Assembly: GCF_907164905.1 (NCBI RefSeq)
Contig: NZ_CAJRAF010000002.1
Location: 2,046,001 to 2,110,000 of the forward strand
DNA length: 64,000 nt
Direction: 5' to 3'
Origin: Dyadobacter sp. CECT 9275
GTDB lineage: Bacteria > Bacteroidota > Bacteroidia > Cytophagales > Spirosomataceae
Part shown: piece after piece, positions 34,228-42,187 of the stretch
How positions within the stretch are numbered: position 1 is the stretch's first letter
Layout of the letters: every line of letters begins with the position of its first letter
Program-made: the position numbers and the translations under genes
Notes under the pieces: generated by a model
The model's database searches: none
What the model was told of the DNA's origin: nothing
The model's input: the letters and a program-made list of their open reading frames with translations, nothing else

Positions 34228-34515
34228 TTATGCTTCTGCAACTGCCTCAACAGCAGGAGCTGCAACAGGTTCGATATGAACGTAAGAACGATTCGCACGG
34301 GTTTTACGGAAAACCACATTACCATCTACCAAAGCAAACAAGGTATGGTCACGGCCAATACCTACGTTATTACCCGGATTGTGTTTTGTTCCACGCTGAC
34401 GAACGATGATACTTCCGGCTTTTGCCAGCTGACCACCAAATAATTTTACTCCAAGACGCTTACTTTCCGAATCACGTCCGTTTTTCGAGCTACCTACACC
34501 TTTCTTATGTGCCAT
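34228..34515 (-). CDS. rpmA: 50S ribosomal protein L27
   Basis: Component of the large ribosomal subunit near the peptidyl transferase centre. The 95-residue protein starts [23 protein letters not shown] and includes [15 protein letters not shown] and [12 protein letters not shown], all characteristic. It has an Ala/Val/Glu C-terminal extension typical of Bacteroidota. It lies 36 bases downstream of rplU in the usual rplU-rpmA operon. Confidence 0.98.
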   Translation of the reverse strand: MAHKKGVGSSKNGRDSESKRLGVKLFGGQLAKAGSIIVRQRGTKHNPGNNVGIGRDHTLFALVDGNVVFRKTRANRSYVHIEPVAAPAVEAVAEA

Positions 34516-34551
34516 GATATCTTAACTTTTAATGTAATGATCTGAATGAGA

Positions 34552-34863
34552 TTAAGCTACGATTTCGTCAATGCTGATCCTTGTCAGATACTGACGGTGA
34601 CCATTTTTAACTCTGTAACCTTTACGTCTTTTCTTTTTGAAGACGATCACTTTTTCACCTTTAAGGTGCTCTAAAACGGTTACTTTTACAGAAGCACCAG
34701 CTACTGTCGGTACTCCTACCTGTACCGTGCCTCCGTTGTCAACGAGAAGGACTTTGTCAAATACAAGTGCAGCGTTCACGTCACCTTCAAGCCTGTGCGT
34801 GAAGACTTCGCGACCCTTTTCAACTTTAAATTGCTGACCTGCGATTTCTACGATTGCGTACAT
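34552..34863 (-). CDS. rplU: 50S ribosomal protein L21
   Basis: Large-subunit ribosomal protein of 103 residues. The N-terminus [19 protein letters not shown] and the C-terminal [19 protein letters not shown] are diagnostic. First gene of the rplU-rpmA operon, driven by the promoter at 34902-34933. Confidence 0.98.
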   Translation of the reverse strand: MYAIVEIAGQQFKVEKGREVFTHRLEGDVNAALVFDKVLLVDNGGTVQVGVPTVAGASVKVTVLEHLKGEKVIVFKKKRRKGYRVKNGHRQYLTRISIDEIVA

Positions 34864-34901
34864 TTTAATGAATTATGGATATATTATTCGAAAATGAGGT
34901 G

Positions 34902-34933
34902 CAAAGCTATTAATTTACTTGCAGATGTACAAG
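34902..34933 (-). promoter_or_regulatory. rplU-rpmA promoter
   Basis: On the minus strand CTTG (34930-34933) is followed after 20 bases by TAGCTTTG (34902-34909), a perfect -7 box and a 3 of 4 match at -33. It leaves a leader of about 35 bases before the rplU ATG. Confidence 0.7.
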
Positions 34934-35127
34934 TACTTATCTGTTTTATTTATGAAGAAGAAACCCTAACAACCAATTAATTATTGATCAGGTCATCGTT
35001 AAAGTATGGCAACTTATTACCTTTATAACGGATATCTGAAAGGGCAACCTCCGGTTCAATTGAAGAATTAACAAACCTTAACAATACAAACGGTTACCTT
35101 TATGATAATTAACGTCCTGACGATAAA

Positions 35128-35790
35128 ATGACTTATCCAGACAAAAAAATGAAAATCTATCTGTGGCTTTCAATTCTTTTTATCTCTACCGGCTTGACGG
35201 TTACGGATCATTCAGGCTCGTCCGGGATTTTAGGCGATCAGATCACACCAGGTTATCAGATCGGAGACGCGGTATCAAACTTTAGCCTTAAAAGCACAAA
35301 AGGCGGTAATGTTTCACTGAACGATTTTCTTTCAGCCAAAGGTCTTATCGTTGTTTTTACCAGCAACCATTGCCCTTTTTCCAAGGCCTATGAGGACCGC
35401 CTGCTTGGATTAAGTAATAAATTTGAATCACAGGGTTTCCGGGTTATAGCGATCAACCCAAGCGATCCGGGTATACATCAGGACGATTCTTTTGAAAAGA
35501 TGAAGGAGCGCGCCAATACCAAAGCTTTTAATTTCACTTATCTCGCCGACGACAATCAGCAAGTGGCAAAGGCTTTCGGGGCGGCTCGCACACCGCAGGC
35601 TTTTGTTTTGCAAAAAAACGGAACGAAATTTATTCTCAGATATACCGGTATGATTGACGATAACCCCCAGGACCCGCAAGGTGTTAAGAAATTCTACGTC
35701 GATGAAGCGGTGGGTAACCTGCTGGAAGGGAAACCTGTGGTAACAACGGTCACCAAACCCATGGGATGTCCTATTAAATGGAAGAACTAA
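35128..35790 (+). CDS. Exported thioredoxin-like/redoxin protein with single active-site Cys
   Basis: A 220-residue AhpC/TSA or TlpA-like protein with an N-terminal hydrophobic export signal (KIYLWLSILFISTGLTV). The active-site region is FTSNHCPFSKAYEDR, with C82 but no second Cys at the CxxC position, and the conserved C-terminus is TKPMGCPIKWKN with C214. This two-Cys layout resembles a peroxiredoxin-like subgroup. It may reduce peroxides or thiols in the periplasm. An internal ATG at 35149 is an equally good start. The SMP-30 gene follows after 30 bases, likely in the same operon. Confidence 0.85.
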   Translation: MTYPDKKMKIYLWLSILFISTGLTVTDHSGSSGILGDQITPGYQIGDAVSNFSLKSTKGGNVSLNDFLSAKGLIVVFTSNHCPFSKAYEDRLLGLSNKFESQGFRVIAINPSDPGIHQDDSFEKMKERANTKAFNFTYLADDNQQVAKAFGAARTPQAFVLQKNGTKFILRYTGMIDDNPQDPQGVKKFYVDEAVGNLLEGKPVVTTVTKPMGCPIKWKN

Positions 35791-35820
35791 GTACTTACGC
35801 TCAATAATAATCTCAGATTC

Positions 35821-36717
35821 ATGAAAAATTTCCTGTCCATTGTTTCTCTGCTCATGCTGTATGTCCCTATTGTATCAGGGCAGAGTAAGAACTTTACGGC
35901 AGAAGGCGAATTTACCAGTAATTGCGAAGGGCCTGCAGTTGATGCTGAGGGTAATGTGTATGCAGTTAATTTCGCCAGGGACGGTACAATTGCACAGGTA
36001 TCTAAAAAAGGCAGAACCAGCTTTTTTGTTACACTTCCCAAAGGCAGTACAGGCAACGGCATTAGGTTTGGCGACAAAAACACATTTTACGTCGCAGATT
36101 TTACGGGTCATAATGTGCTGAAAGTAGACCTGGTTACAAAAGATATCAGTGTTTTTGCTAATGAGCCTAAAATGAACCAACCAAATGACCTGGCAATTAC
36201 CAGGAGCGGCCATATCTTCTGTTCGGACCCCAACTGGAAAGAGAGTACCGGGCAGATCTGGCACGTTGGACCGGATGGTAAAACCAGCCTCGCTATCACC
36301 GGCCTGGGAACTACGAACGGAATAGAAGTAAGTCCCGACGAAAAAACATTGTATGTAAACGAAAGCGTGCAGAGAAATGTATGGGCTTTTGATCTGGCTC
36401 CGGATGGCAAGCTCAACAACAAGCGCCTGCTGCATCAGTTCGAGGATGGCGGCATGGACGGTATGCGTTGTGATATTCACGGAAATCTGTACATAGCAAG
36501 GCACGGAAAGGGTGAAGTGGCCGTACTATCGCCTCAGGGAAAGATAACCCATACCTATAAAACGATTGGAAAAAAAGTATCCAATATATGTTTTGGAGGA
36601 AAAAATGGCAAAACCGTATACATCACGCTTCAGGATCGTGGCTGCCTGGAAACGTTCAAAGTAAAAACCCCAGGCAGAGAATGGGCTATGATGAAAGCTT
36701 TTTCCGCAAAAAAATAA
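35821..36717 (+). CDS. SMP-30/gluconolactonase-like beta-propeller protein, exported
   Basis: A 298-residue protein with a signal peptide (residues 1-20, ending IVSG before QSKN) and a six-bladed propeller of the SMP-30/Gluconolactonase/LRE family: CEGPAVDAEGNVYAVNF, QPNDLAITRSGHIFCSDP, TNGIEVSPDEKTLYVNES and GGMDGMRCDIHGNLYIA carry the Glu, Asn and Asp positions that bind the catalytic divalent cation. It probably hydrolyses a sugar lactone in the periplasm. It follows the redoxin-like gene by 30 bases. Confidence 0.9.
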   Translation: MKNFLSIVSLLMLYVPIVSGQSKNFTAEGEFTSNCEGPAVDAEGNVYAVNFARDGTIAQVSKKGRTSFFVTLPKGSTGNGIRFGDKNTFYVADFTGHNVLKVDLVTKDISVFANEPKMNQPNDLAITRSGHIFCSDPNWKESTGQIWHVGPDGKTSLAITGLGTTNGIEVSPDEKTLYVNESVQRNVWAFDLAPDGKLNNKRLLHQFEDGGMDGMRCDIHGNLYIARHGKGEVAVLSPQGKITHTYKTIGKKVSNICFGGKNGKTVYITLQDRGCLETFKVKTPGREWAMMKAFSAKK

Positions 36718-36775
36718 TTCCGTGCCATCCAAACATTAAGTCCAACTAGATGAGCCAGCTTTATGAAAATAGGGT

Positions 36776-36818
36776 TGGTTTTATTTTGATATTTTTATTT
36801 ACTTTGCAAAACAAAGTA
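36776..36818 (+). promoter_or_regulatory. Promoter-like region with inverted repeat before the DUF1361 gene
   Basis: TTGG (36776-36779), a 19-base spacer and TTACTTTG (36799-36806) approach the promoter consensus. TACTTTG (36800-36806) and CAAAGTA (36812-36818) form a perfect 7-bp inverted repeat over the -7 box and start site, a possible operator. Confidence 0.45.
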
Positions 36819-36834
36819 CTTTAACAATTCACTT

Positions 36835-37521
36835 ATGAAGCCAAATTATCTTGTTCGCTATTTACAAAATAATCAGAAGGTAGCTTTGCTCGCGTTTGTA
36901 TCTGCAGCAGCTGTTGCATTATTAATTTTCAGATTTATGCTAACGGGCATTCCTGATTTCATTTTTCTCACCTGGAATCTGTTTCTGGCGTGGGTGCCTT
37001 TATTCCTTATCAAATGGGTGTGGGAACAGGACAAATCCAACCGTTTACCTTTATGGCTGCTGACCGTATATCTGTCGGTCTGGCTGCTGTTCTTTCCTAA
37101 CGCTCCCTATATCATCACGGACTTAAAGCACCTGAAAGCAGTGCCGGAAAATATGTTGTGGTATGACGCCATCATGATTTTCACCTTTGCCGTTGCGGGC
37201 TTTTTAACCGGGCTTTATTCCATCCGCATTGTTTTCCGTATTTTGACCTCCCGGTGGAGTCACCTGCTGGCTTGGACATCCATTACCTCGGCAATGGTAC
37301 TGAGCGGCTTCGGGATATTCCTGGGACGCTACGGACGCTGGAACAGCTGGGATGTAGTGACCCAGCCCAGGGCACTTTTACATGGGATCATTCACAGTAT
37401 CCAGGATCCTTTTGCAATTAAACACACACTTACCTTTTCGTTCGTGCTGATGTTGTTGTACTTTGCGTTCCATATTTTCGCAGAATTAAAACGCCATGAG
37501 TCGTCCCATAAATATTGGTAA
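36835..37521 (+). CDS. DUF1361 membrane protein
   Basis: A 228-residue polytopic inner membrane protein with about six helices. The family signature is visible in FLTWNLFLAWVPLFL, WLLFFPNAPYIITDLKHL, and LGRYGRWNSWDV. Function is unknown. It overlaps the diacylglycerol kinase gene by 26 bases, which implies translational coupling. Confidence 0.9.
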   Translation: MKPNYLVRYLQNNQKVALLAFVSAAAVALLIFRFMLTGIPDFIFLTWNLFLAWVPLFLIKWVWEQDKSNRLPLWLLTVYLSVWLLFFPNAPYIITDLKHLKAVPENMLWYDAIMIFTFAVAGFLTGLYSIRIVFRILTSRWSHLLAWTSITSAMVLSGFGIFLGRYGRWNSWDVVTQPRALLHGIIHSIQDPFAIKHTLTFSFVLMLLYFAFHIFAELKRHESSHKYW

Positions 37522-37876
37522 AGCCCTGCGGAGTTTCCGTTATGCCGGAGCCGGATTGTACGCCCTGTTTCGTCATGAGAACAATGCACGCATTCATCTC
37601 ATAGCAGCCCTACTGACGGTCGCGGCAGGCATTTTCTTTAATATATCCTCAACCGAGTGGGTTCTGGTGGTAATCCTGATCGGGCTTGTCTGGTCAGCGG
37701 AGGCAATCAATACCTCGCTTGAAAAGCTGGCGGACGTAGTTTCACCCGAATATCACCCCGCCATAAAAACAGTAAAAGATCTGGCAGCAGCTGGTGTGCT
37801 CATACTTGCAATAACGGCCGTCGTGGGCGGAGCTATCATTTTTATCCCCAAAGTATGCTTACAATTTAATTTTTAA
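37496..37876 (+). CDS. Diacylglycerol/undecaprenol kinase family protein
   Basis: A 126-residue membrane kinase of the DgkA type, with three helices. The family core is FRYAGAGLYALFRHENNARIHL and SAEAINTSLEKLADVVSP (the E-x-x-N-T-x-x-E active site) and a final DLAAAGVLILAI. In many bacteria this group phosphorylates undecaprenol rather than diacylglycerol, recycling the lipid carrier of cell wall synthesis. It overlaps the DUF1361 gene by 26 bases. Confidence 0.9.
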   Translation: MSRPINIGKALRSFRYAGAGLYALFRHENNARIHLIAALLTVAAGIFFNISSTEWVLVVILIGLVWSAEAINTSLEKLADVVSPEYHPAIKTVKDLAAAGVLILAITAVVGGAIIFIPKVCLQFNF

Positions 37877-37928
37877 AAACTCAGGAAACTTCATAATGGC
37901 AATTGATTTACAATCTTATTAATCATTT

Positions 37929-39050
37929 ATGTCTTCACAACAGGAATCCTTACATACCCTGAGCGAGATCCGCGATCTCATGGAGCGTTCATCCAAATTC
38001 CTATCTCTGAGTGGCCTTAGCGGTGTTTTTGCTGGTATTTTCGCACTGGCAGGAGCGGGAATCGCTTACCTTCACTTCAAGACCAACTGGCTTACTGAGA
38101 TTCTGATCCCCCTGGGGGCTTATCCCAAAACCTCCCGGAGAGAGATCATTTCCTTTCTGATGGTGGACGGCCTGCTGGTACTCATTCTGTCATTAGCCGT
38201 TGGTATTTTATTTACGGTCCGAAAAGCCAGACGCCGCGGACTTTCGGTTTGGAACGGGACCTCCAAAAGATTACTGCTGGCCATGCTCATTCCACTGGCA
38301 ACCGGCGGGATATTTTGCTTGGCAATGCTCTACTATGGTTTCATCTGGCTTGTTTTTCCAGCCACTTTGCTATTCTATGGCCTGGCCCTGGTCAACGCCA
38401 GCAGGTTCACCTACCCCGAAGTTTTTTATCTGGGAATCTCTGAAATCGCGATTGGCTGCATCTCCCTTTTCCTAACCGGTTATTCCATTTTCTTCTGGGC
38501 TGCCGGTTTCGGTCTGCTACATATCCTTTACGGACTCACCATGCACAACAAATACGACCGTAAAAAGGGCTTGCCGTCTGGGCTTAAGACACCGCTTAAG
38601 ATGTTGCTTCTGGGAATTGCGATATCGCTTACAACAAAAACAGCTTCGGCCCAGGTAAATCCGGATAGCCTGAAAAGCAAAGTTACCCGGTTATATGAAA
38701 AGGAAACGATTTATATGCTGGGCAGCAATACCTATGTCAAAAACAATATGCTGTATCGCGGGCAAAAAGCCCTGAGAAGTGAGTTTATGATTTCTCCCGG
38801 AGGTATGGATTTATACCTGAGGTCCCGGAGGAGTAAAAATATTTCTCTTGTAATATCCGTCGCAGGCTCAGCAGGCTCTGTCATTTCATTGATCAGCGGA
38901 GACCGTAATGCTTTGCGGAAATTCTTTTGGGTATCTCTGGGGACAGGTGTTGTATCGTCTGTACTCGGTATCCGTGCAAATAATTTAAGAGATCAGGCAG
39001 TTTGGCTTAGGAACCGGGATGCAATGGCTTTTAAAGAAGCCTATCAGTAA
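37929..39050 (+). CDS. Membrane protein with apparent internal signal peptide (two-part protein)
   Basis: A 373-residue protein. Residues 1-212 form a polytopic membrane unit (helices about 28-48, 75-95, 115-165 and 170-205, ending FGLLHILYGLTMHNKYDRK). From about residue 222 a second signal-peptide-like segment appears, MLLLGIAISLTTKTASAQ, followed by a 130-residue soluble part with one more hydrophobic pair (ISLVISVAGSAGSVISL). The N-terminal unit alone resembles small Bacteroidota membrane proteins that precede a winged-helix regulator, so the C-terminal part looks fused on. The in-frame ATG at 38601 could also start a separate exported protein. The regulator gene follows after 32 bases. 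Confidence 0.7.
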   Translation: MSSQQESLHTLSEIRDLMERSSKFLSLSGLSGVFAGIFALAGAGIAYLHFKTNWLTEILIPLGAYPKTSRREIISFLMVDGLLVLILSLAVGILFTVRKARRRGLSVWNGTSKRLLLAMLIPLATGGIFCLAMLYYGFIWLVFPATLLFYGLALVNASRFTYPEVFYLGISEIAIGCISLFLTGYSIFFWAAGFGLLHILYGLTMHNKYDRKKGLPSGLKTPLKMLLLGIAISLTTKTASAQVNPDSLKSKVTRLYEKETIYMLGSNTYVKNNMLYRGQKALRSEFMISPGGMDLYLRSRRSKNISLVISVAGSAGSVISLISGDRNALRKFFWVSLGTGVVSSVLGIRANNLRDQAVWLRNRDAMAFKEAYQ

Positions 39051-39082
39051 TTCCCGCCTGAATTTATAACTTGCACCACATA

Positions 39083-39379
39083 ATGGAATGGTTAGAAAAA
39101 TTTAATAAGGTATTCGAAAGTAAAATAAGGCTGGGGCTGATGTCCGTTCTGGTGGTGAATGATGCTATGAGTTTTAATGAACTTAAAGAGCTCCTTCAGC
39201 TAACCGACGGAAATCTTGCATCTCATCTGAAGGCACTCGAGGAGACTGAATATATAGAAGTACAAAAACAATTTTTGGGGCGCAAACCACTCACTACCTA
39301 CAAAGCTACCGAAACAGGCCATAAGGCATTCAGCGACCACCTGCATGTGCTTGAGAAGATGATCAGGCAAAATATGTGA
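39083..39379 (+). CDS. Winged-helix DNA-binding regulator (HTH_34 type)
   Basis: A 98-residue regulator with an ArsR-like winged helix: MSFNELKELLQLTDGNLASHLKALEETEYIEVQK (parts MSFNELKELL and GNLASHLKAL) with wing FLGRKPLTTYKATETG. This matches the PF13601 type. It has no sensor domain, so it likely senses through dimer partners or by abundance. The ATG at 39083 is used; a TTG four codons earlier is possible. It is co-transcribed with the two-part membrane protein, which may be its main target. Confidence 0.88.
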   Translation: MEWLEKFNKVFESKIRLGLMSVLVVNDAMSFNELKELLQLTDGNLASHLKALEETEYIEVQKQFLGRKPLTTYKATETGHKAFSDHLHVLEKMIRQNM

Positions 39380-39390
39380 TTGCCCGGGGC

Positions 39391-39428
39391 AAAAAAAACG
39401 GGTAACGAAAGAAATCTCCCGCTACCCG
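39391..39428 (-). terminator. Terminator of the DUF2911 gene
   Basis: On the minus strand CGGGTA and TACCCG (39423-39428 and 39399-39404) form a stem around an 18-base loop, followed by eight T residues. Confidence 0.7.
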
Positions 39429-39448
39429 CCTTCAAAAAAACCAGTGCA

Positions 39449-39949
39449 TCAGAATTTGGTTGGCACCGAAAATCCTTCCTTGTCCCACTGAAAATCCAGT
39501 GAATTATCCTTTACAGTGAAAGTCATTTTCTCTGCCGAAGATGTATATTTTTTAGCAGGCACCGTTACCTTCAAAACATCCTTGCTTTTATTTTTTTCAT
39601 AATCATAAGCACCAGACTGCCCCAGAACGCTGTTCAGAATAATAGACCATTCTTTCTCTCCCGGAATGGTGAACAGACTGTATGTACCCGCTTTCACACT
39701 TTTTCCAGCAAACTGTCCGTCTTTTTTAAAGGTGATTTCGGTGGAGGCATTCGCGCCGGTTCTCCATATTTTCCCATATTTTTCAAGGCTCTGAGACCCC
39801 TCAGGTCCAAATAAAACACGGTCTCTTTTGGATGGTTGCCCATAAGCAATGCTGATGTTTTTCCCATCGGTAGTTACCCTAGGGCTTTGAGAACATGCCC
39901 AGCTGAAAGCTGCCAGTGTTAGTAATAATGTCAAAAAAGAGGTTTTCAT
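39449..39949 (-). CDS. DUF2911 exported protein
   Basis: A 166-residue protein with a signal peptide ending near WACSQ (C19 could be a lipoprotein Cys, though the lipobox is poor). The rest is the DUF2911 beta domain: ISIAYGQPSKRDRVLFG, WRTGANASTEITF, AGTYSLFTIPGEKEWSIILN. Function unknown; the family is abundant in Bacteroidota. Single gene, divergent from recG. Confidence 0.9.
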   Translation of the reverse strand: MKTSFLTLLLTLAAFSWACSQSPRVTTDGKNISIAYGQPSKRDRVLFGPEGSQSLEKYGKIWRTGANASTEITFKKDGQFAGKSVKAGTYSLFTIPGEKEWSIILNSVLGQSGAYDYEKNKSKDVLKVTVPAKKYTSSAEKMTFTVKDNSLDFQWDKEGFSVPTKF

Positions 39950-40048
39950 AGAAAGAATTTAATGAATTGGTTGGGTGAAATTTAACTTAAAATCCAACGA
40001 AATAAGAGATAGAAAAGTTGTAAATCAAGTCCGTTAGTTCAAATTTTG

Positions 40049-40056
40049 TACTTTTG
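40049..40056 (+). promoter_or_regulatory. recG promoter -7 element
   Basis: TACTTTTG matches TAnnTTTG exactly. It overlaps the first possible TTG start of the recG frame (40054), which supports a downstream start at 40093. No -33 TTTG is found at the right spacing. Confidence 0.45.
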
Positions 40057-40092
40057 GCTCCATACCTGAGATCACTTAACCCGAGTATCAGC

Positions 40093-42183
40093 TTGATTTT
40101 TTTTGATACAAAAATAGAATTCCTGAAAGGTGTAGGGCCGCAGAAAGCCGCTTTGCTTAACCAGGAGTTAAGTATATTCACTTTCGCAGATCTGCTTCAG
40201 CACTATCCCTTCCGGCACGAGGACCGTACCACTTTCCACAGGATATCAGGGCTGAATGAAGAGCTTGCGGCAGCACAGATTAAGGGGAGGCTCAGGGAAT
40301 GGACCATCGTTGGCGAAGGAGGGAAAAAACGGCTTGTAGCTTACTTTACGGACGGCACCGGTATCCTGGAACTTGTGTGGTTCCAGAGTATATCCTGGTT
40401 TGAAAAAAACCTGAGGCCCAACTCAGAGTATATCGTGTACGGCAAACCGGTCTTTTTTGGAGGACGCTGGAGTATCACTCATCCCGAAATTGACCTTTTG
40501 ACCAACGAAAATGAGGCAGGTGGTTATTGGCAGCCTATTTATCCACTTACAGAAAAACTTCGCAGGAAATTTATTGACAGTAAGGCCCTGGGTAAAATGA
40601 TCCGCAGCCTGCTTGAAATTGCCCGGCCGCAGATCAGGGAAACACTGCCGGCGAATCTGGTTCAAAAATACCGGCTGATCTCTAAAATGGATGCCCTCTG
40701 GCATTTCCATATCCCTCAGAACGCGGCTTGGCTGCATCAGGCACAGCGCCGGTTGAAATTTGAAGAATTATTTTATAACCAGTTCAGGCTTATTAAAAAC
40801 AAGCTTTTGCATAAAACCGAATTTCCGGGTATGGTATTCGGCAAAACTGCACTGGTGAAGGAATTTTATGACAATCATTTGCCCTTCCAACTGACAGGGG
40901 CGCAAGCAAGGGTTTTACGCGAAATCCATGCAGATCTGAAAACGGGCAGGCAAATGAACCGGCTGCTGCAAGGTGATGTGGGCTCGGGTAAAACAATTGT
41001 TGCCTTTATCACCATGCTTTTCGCGCTTGATAATGACGCCCAGGCCTGCCTGATGGCTCCCACAGAAATCCTTGCCGACCAGCATTTCCAGGGTCTCAAA
41101 AAGTTTGCCGAGCTGCTTGGTATTAATATAGGGAAGCTGACCGGTTCAACCAAAAAGAGAGAACGGGAGGGTATTCATGAACAGCTGCGCAATGGGGACA
41201 TGCAGATTATCGTGGGCACTCACGCACTTATCGAAGACGTAGTGCAGTTCAACAATCTGGGATTGTGCATTATTGACGAGCAGCACCGGTTTGGAGTAGC
41301 GCAACGAGCCAAACTCTGGGCCAAAAATCCACGCATCAGCCCGCATATGCTGGTGATGACAGCCACACCTATCCCGCGTACCCTGGCCATGACGTTATAC
41401 GGCGATCTGGATATCTCTGCCATTGACGAACTTCCTGCAGGAAGAAAACCGATCAAAACCTTACATCGTTATGACGCGCACCGGGCCTCTGTTTTTGGTT
41501 TCCTGAAAGAAGAAATTGCCAAAGGGCGCCAGATATACATGGTATATCCTCTGATTGAGGAATCAGAAAAAATGGACCTGAAGGATCTTATGGATGGTTT
41601 TGAAAGTGTATCCAGATCTTTCCCCGGCGTCCCGCTCAGTATCCTGCACGGTAAAATGAAAGCGCAGGACAAAGACTATGAAATGGGGCGTTTTGTGAGA
41701 AACGAAACCAAAATCATGGTTGCAACCACGGTTATTGAGGTGGGTGTAAATGTACCGAACGCGTCGGTGATGGTCATTGAAAATGCGGAGAGATTTGGCC
41801 TGTCCCAGCTACATCAGCTGCGCGGAAGGGTTGGGCGCGGCGCAGAACAATCGTACTGTATACTGATGACGAGTTTTAAAATCAGCAAGGATACGCGCCT
41901 CCGGATTGAAACTATGTGCAGGACAAATGATGGCTTTGAAATCTCGGAGGTAGATCTCCAGCTTCGCGGACCGGGTGACCTTTCGGGAACACAGCAAAGC
42001 GGCCTGACAGACCTGCTGGTTGCCAACCTTGCCCAGGACACTGAAATATTAAAAGCAGCGCGATCGTCGGCAGAGGAAATCCTCGATACCGACCCGAACC
42101 TGCTTCAGCCTGTTAACGCTCCCATACGCAGCCATCTGGAAAACCTGAGAAAAGAGGAAACAAACTGGAGCAGGATAAGTTGA
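40093..42183 (+). CDS. recG: ATP-dependent DNA helicase RecG
   Basis: Remodels stalled replication forks and Holliday junctions. About 696 residues from a TTG at 40093, giving the normal Bacteroidota N-terminus (FFDTKIEFLKGVGPQKAALL). The wedge OB domain spans about 55-150; helicase motif I is GDVGSGKT, motif II DEQH, motif III TATPIPRTLA, and motif VI QLRGRVGRG. No ATG start exists; an upstream TTG at 40054 lies within a promoter box. It is convergent with the FGGY kinase gene, four bases apart. Confidence 0.95.
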   Translation: MIFFDTKIEFLKGVGPQKAALLNQELSIFTFADLLQHYPFRHEDRTTFHRISGLNEELAAAQIKGRLREWTIVGEGGKKRLVAYFTDGTGILELVWFQSISWFEKNLRPNSEYIVYGKPVFFGGRWSITHPEIDLLTNENEAGGYWQPIYPLTEKLRRKFIDSKALGKMIRSLLEIARPQIRETLPANLVQKYRLISKMDALWHFHIPQNAAWLHQAQRRLKFEELFYNQFRLIKNKLLHKTEFPGMVFGKTALVKEFYDNHLPFQLTGAQARVLREIHADLKTGRQMNRLLQGDVGSGKTIVAFITMLFALDNDAQACLMAPTEILADQHFQGLKKFAELLGINIGKLTGSTKKREREGIHEQLRNGDMQIIVGTHALIEDVVQFNNLGLCIIDEQHRFGVAQRAKLWAKNPRISPHMLVMTATPIPRTLAMTLYGDLDISAIDELPAGRKPIKTLHRYDAHRASVFGFLKEEIAKGRQIYMVYPLIEESEKMDLKDLMDGFESVSRSFPGVPLSILHGKMKAQDKDYEMGRFVRNETKIMVATTVIEVGVNVPNASVMVIENAERFGLSQLHQLRGRVGRGAEQSYCILMTSFKISKDTRLRIETMCRTNDGFEISEVDLQLRGPGDLSGTQQSGLTDLLVANLAQDTEILKAARSSAEEILDTDPNLLQPVNAPIRSHLENLRKEETNWSRIS

Positions 42184-42187
42184 TAGA

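Noticed and set aside
35875..36504. Open frame of 209 codons on the minus strand
   Set aside because: Shadow of the SMP-30 gene, whose signal peptide and propeller motifs are clear.
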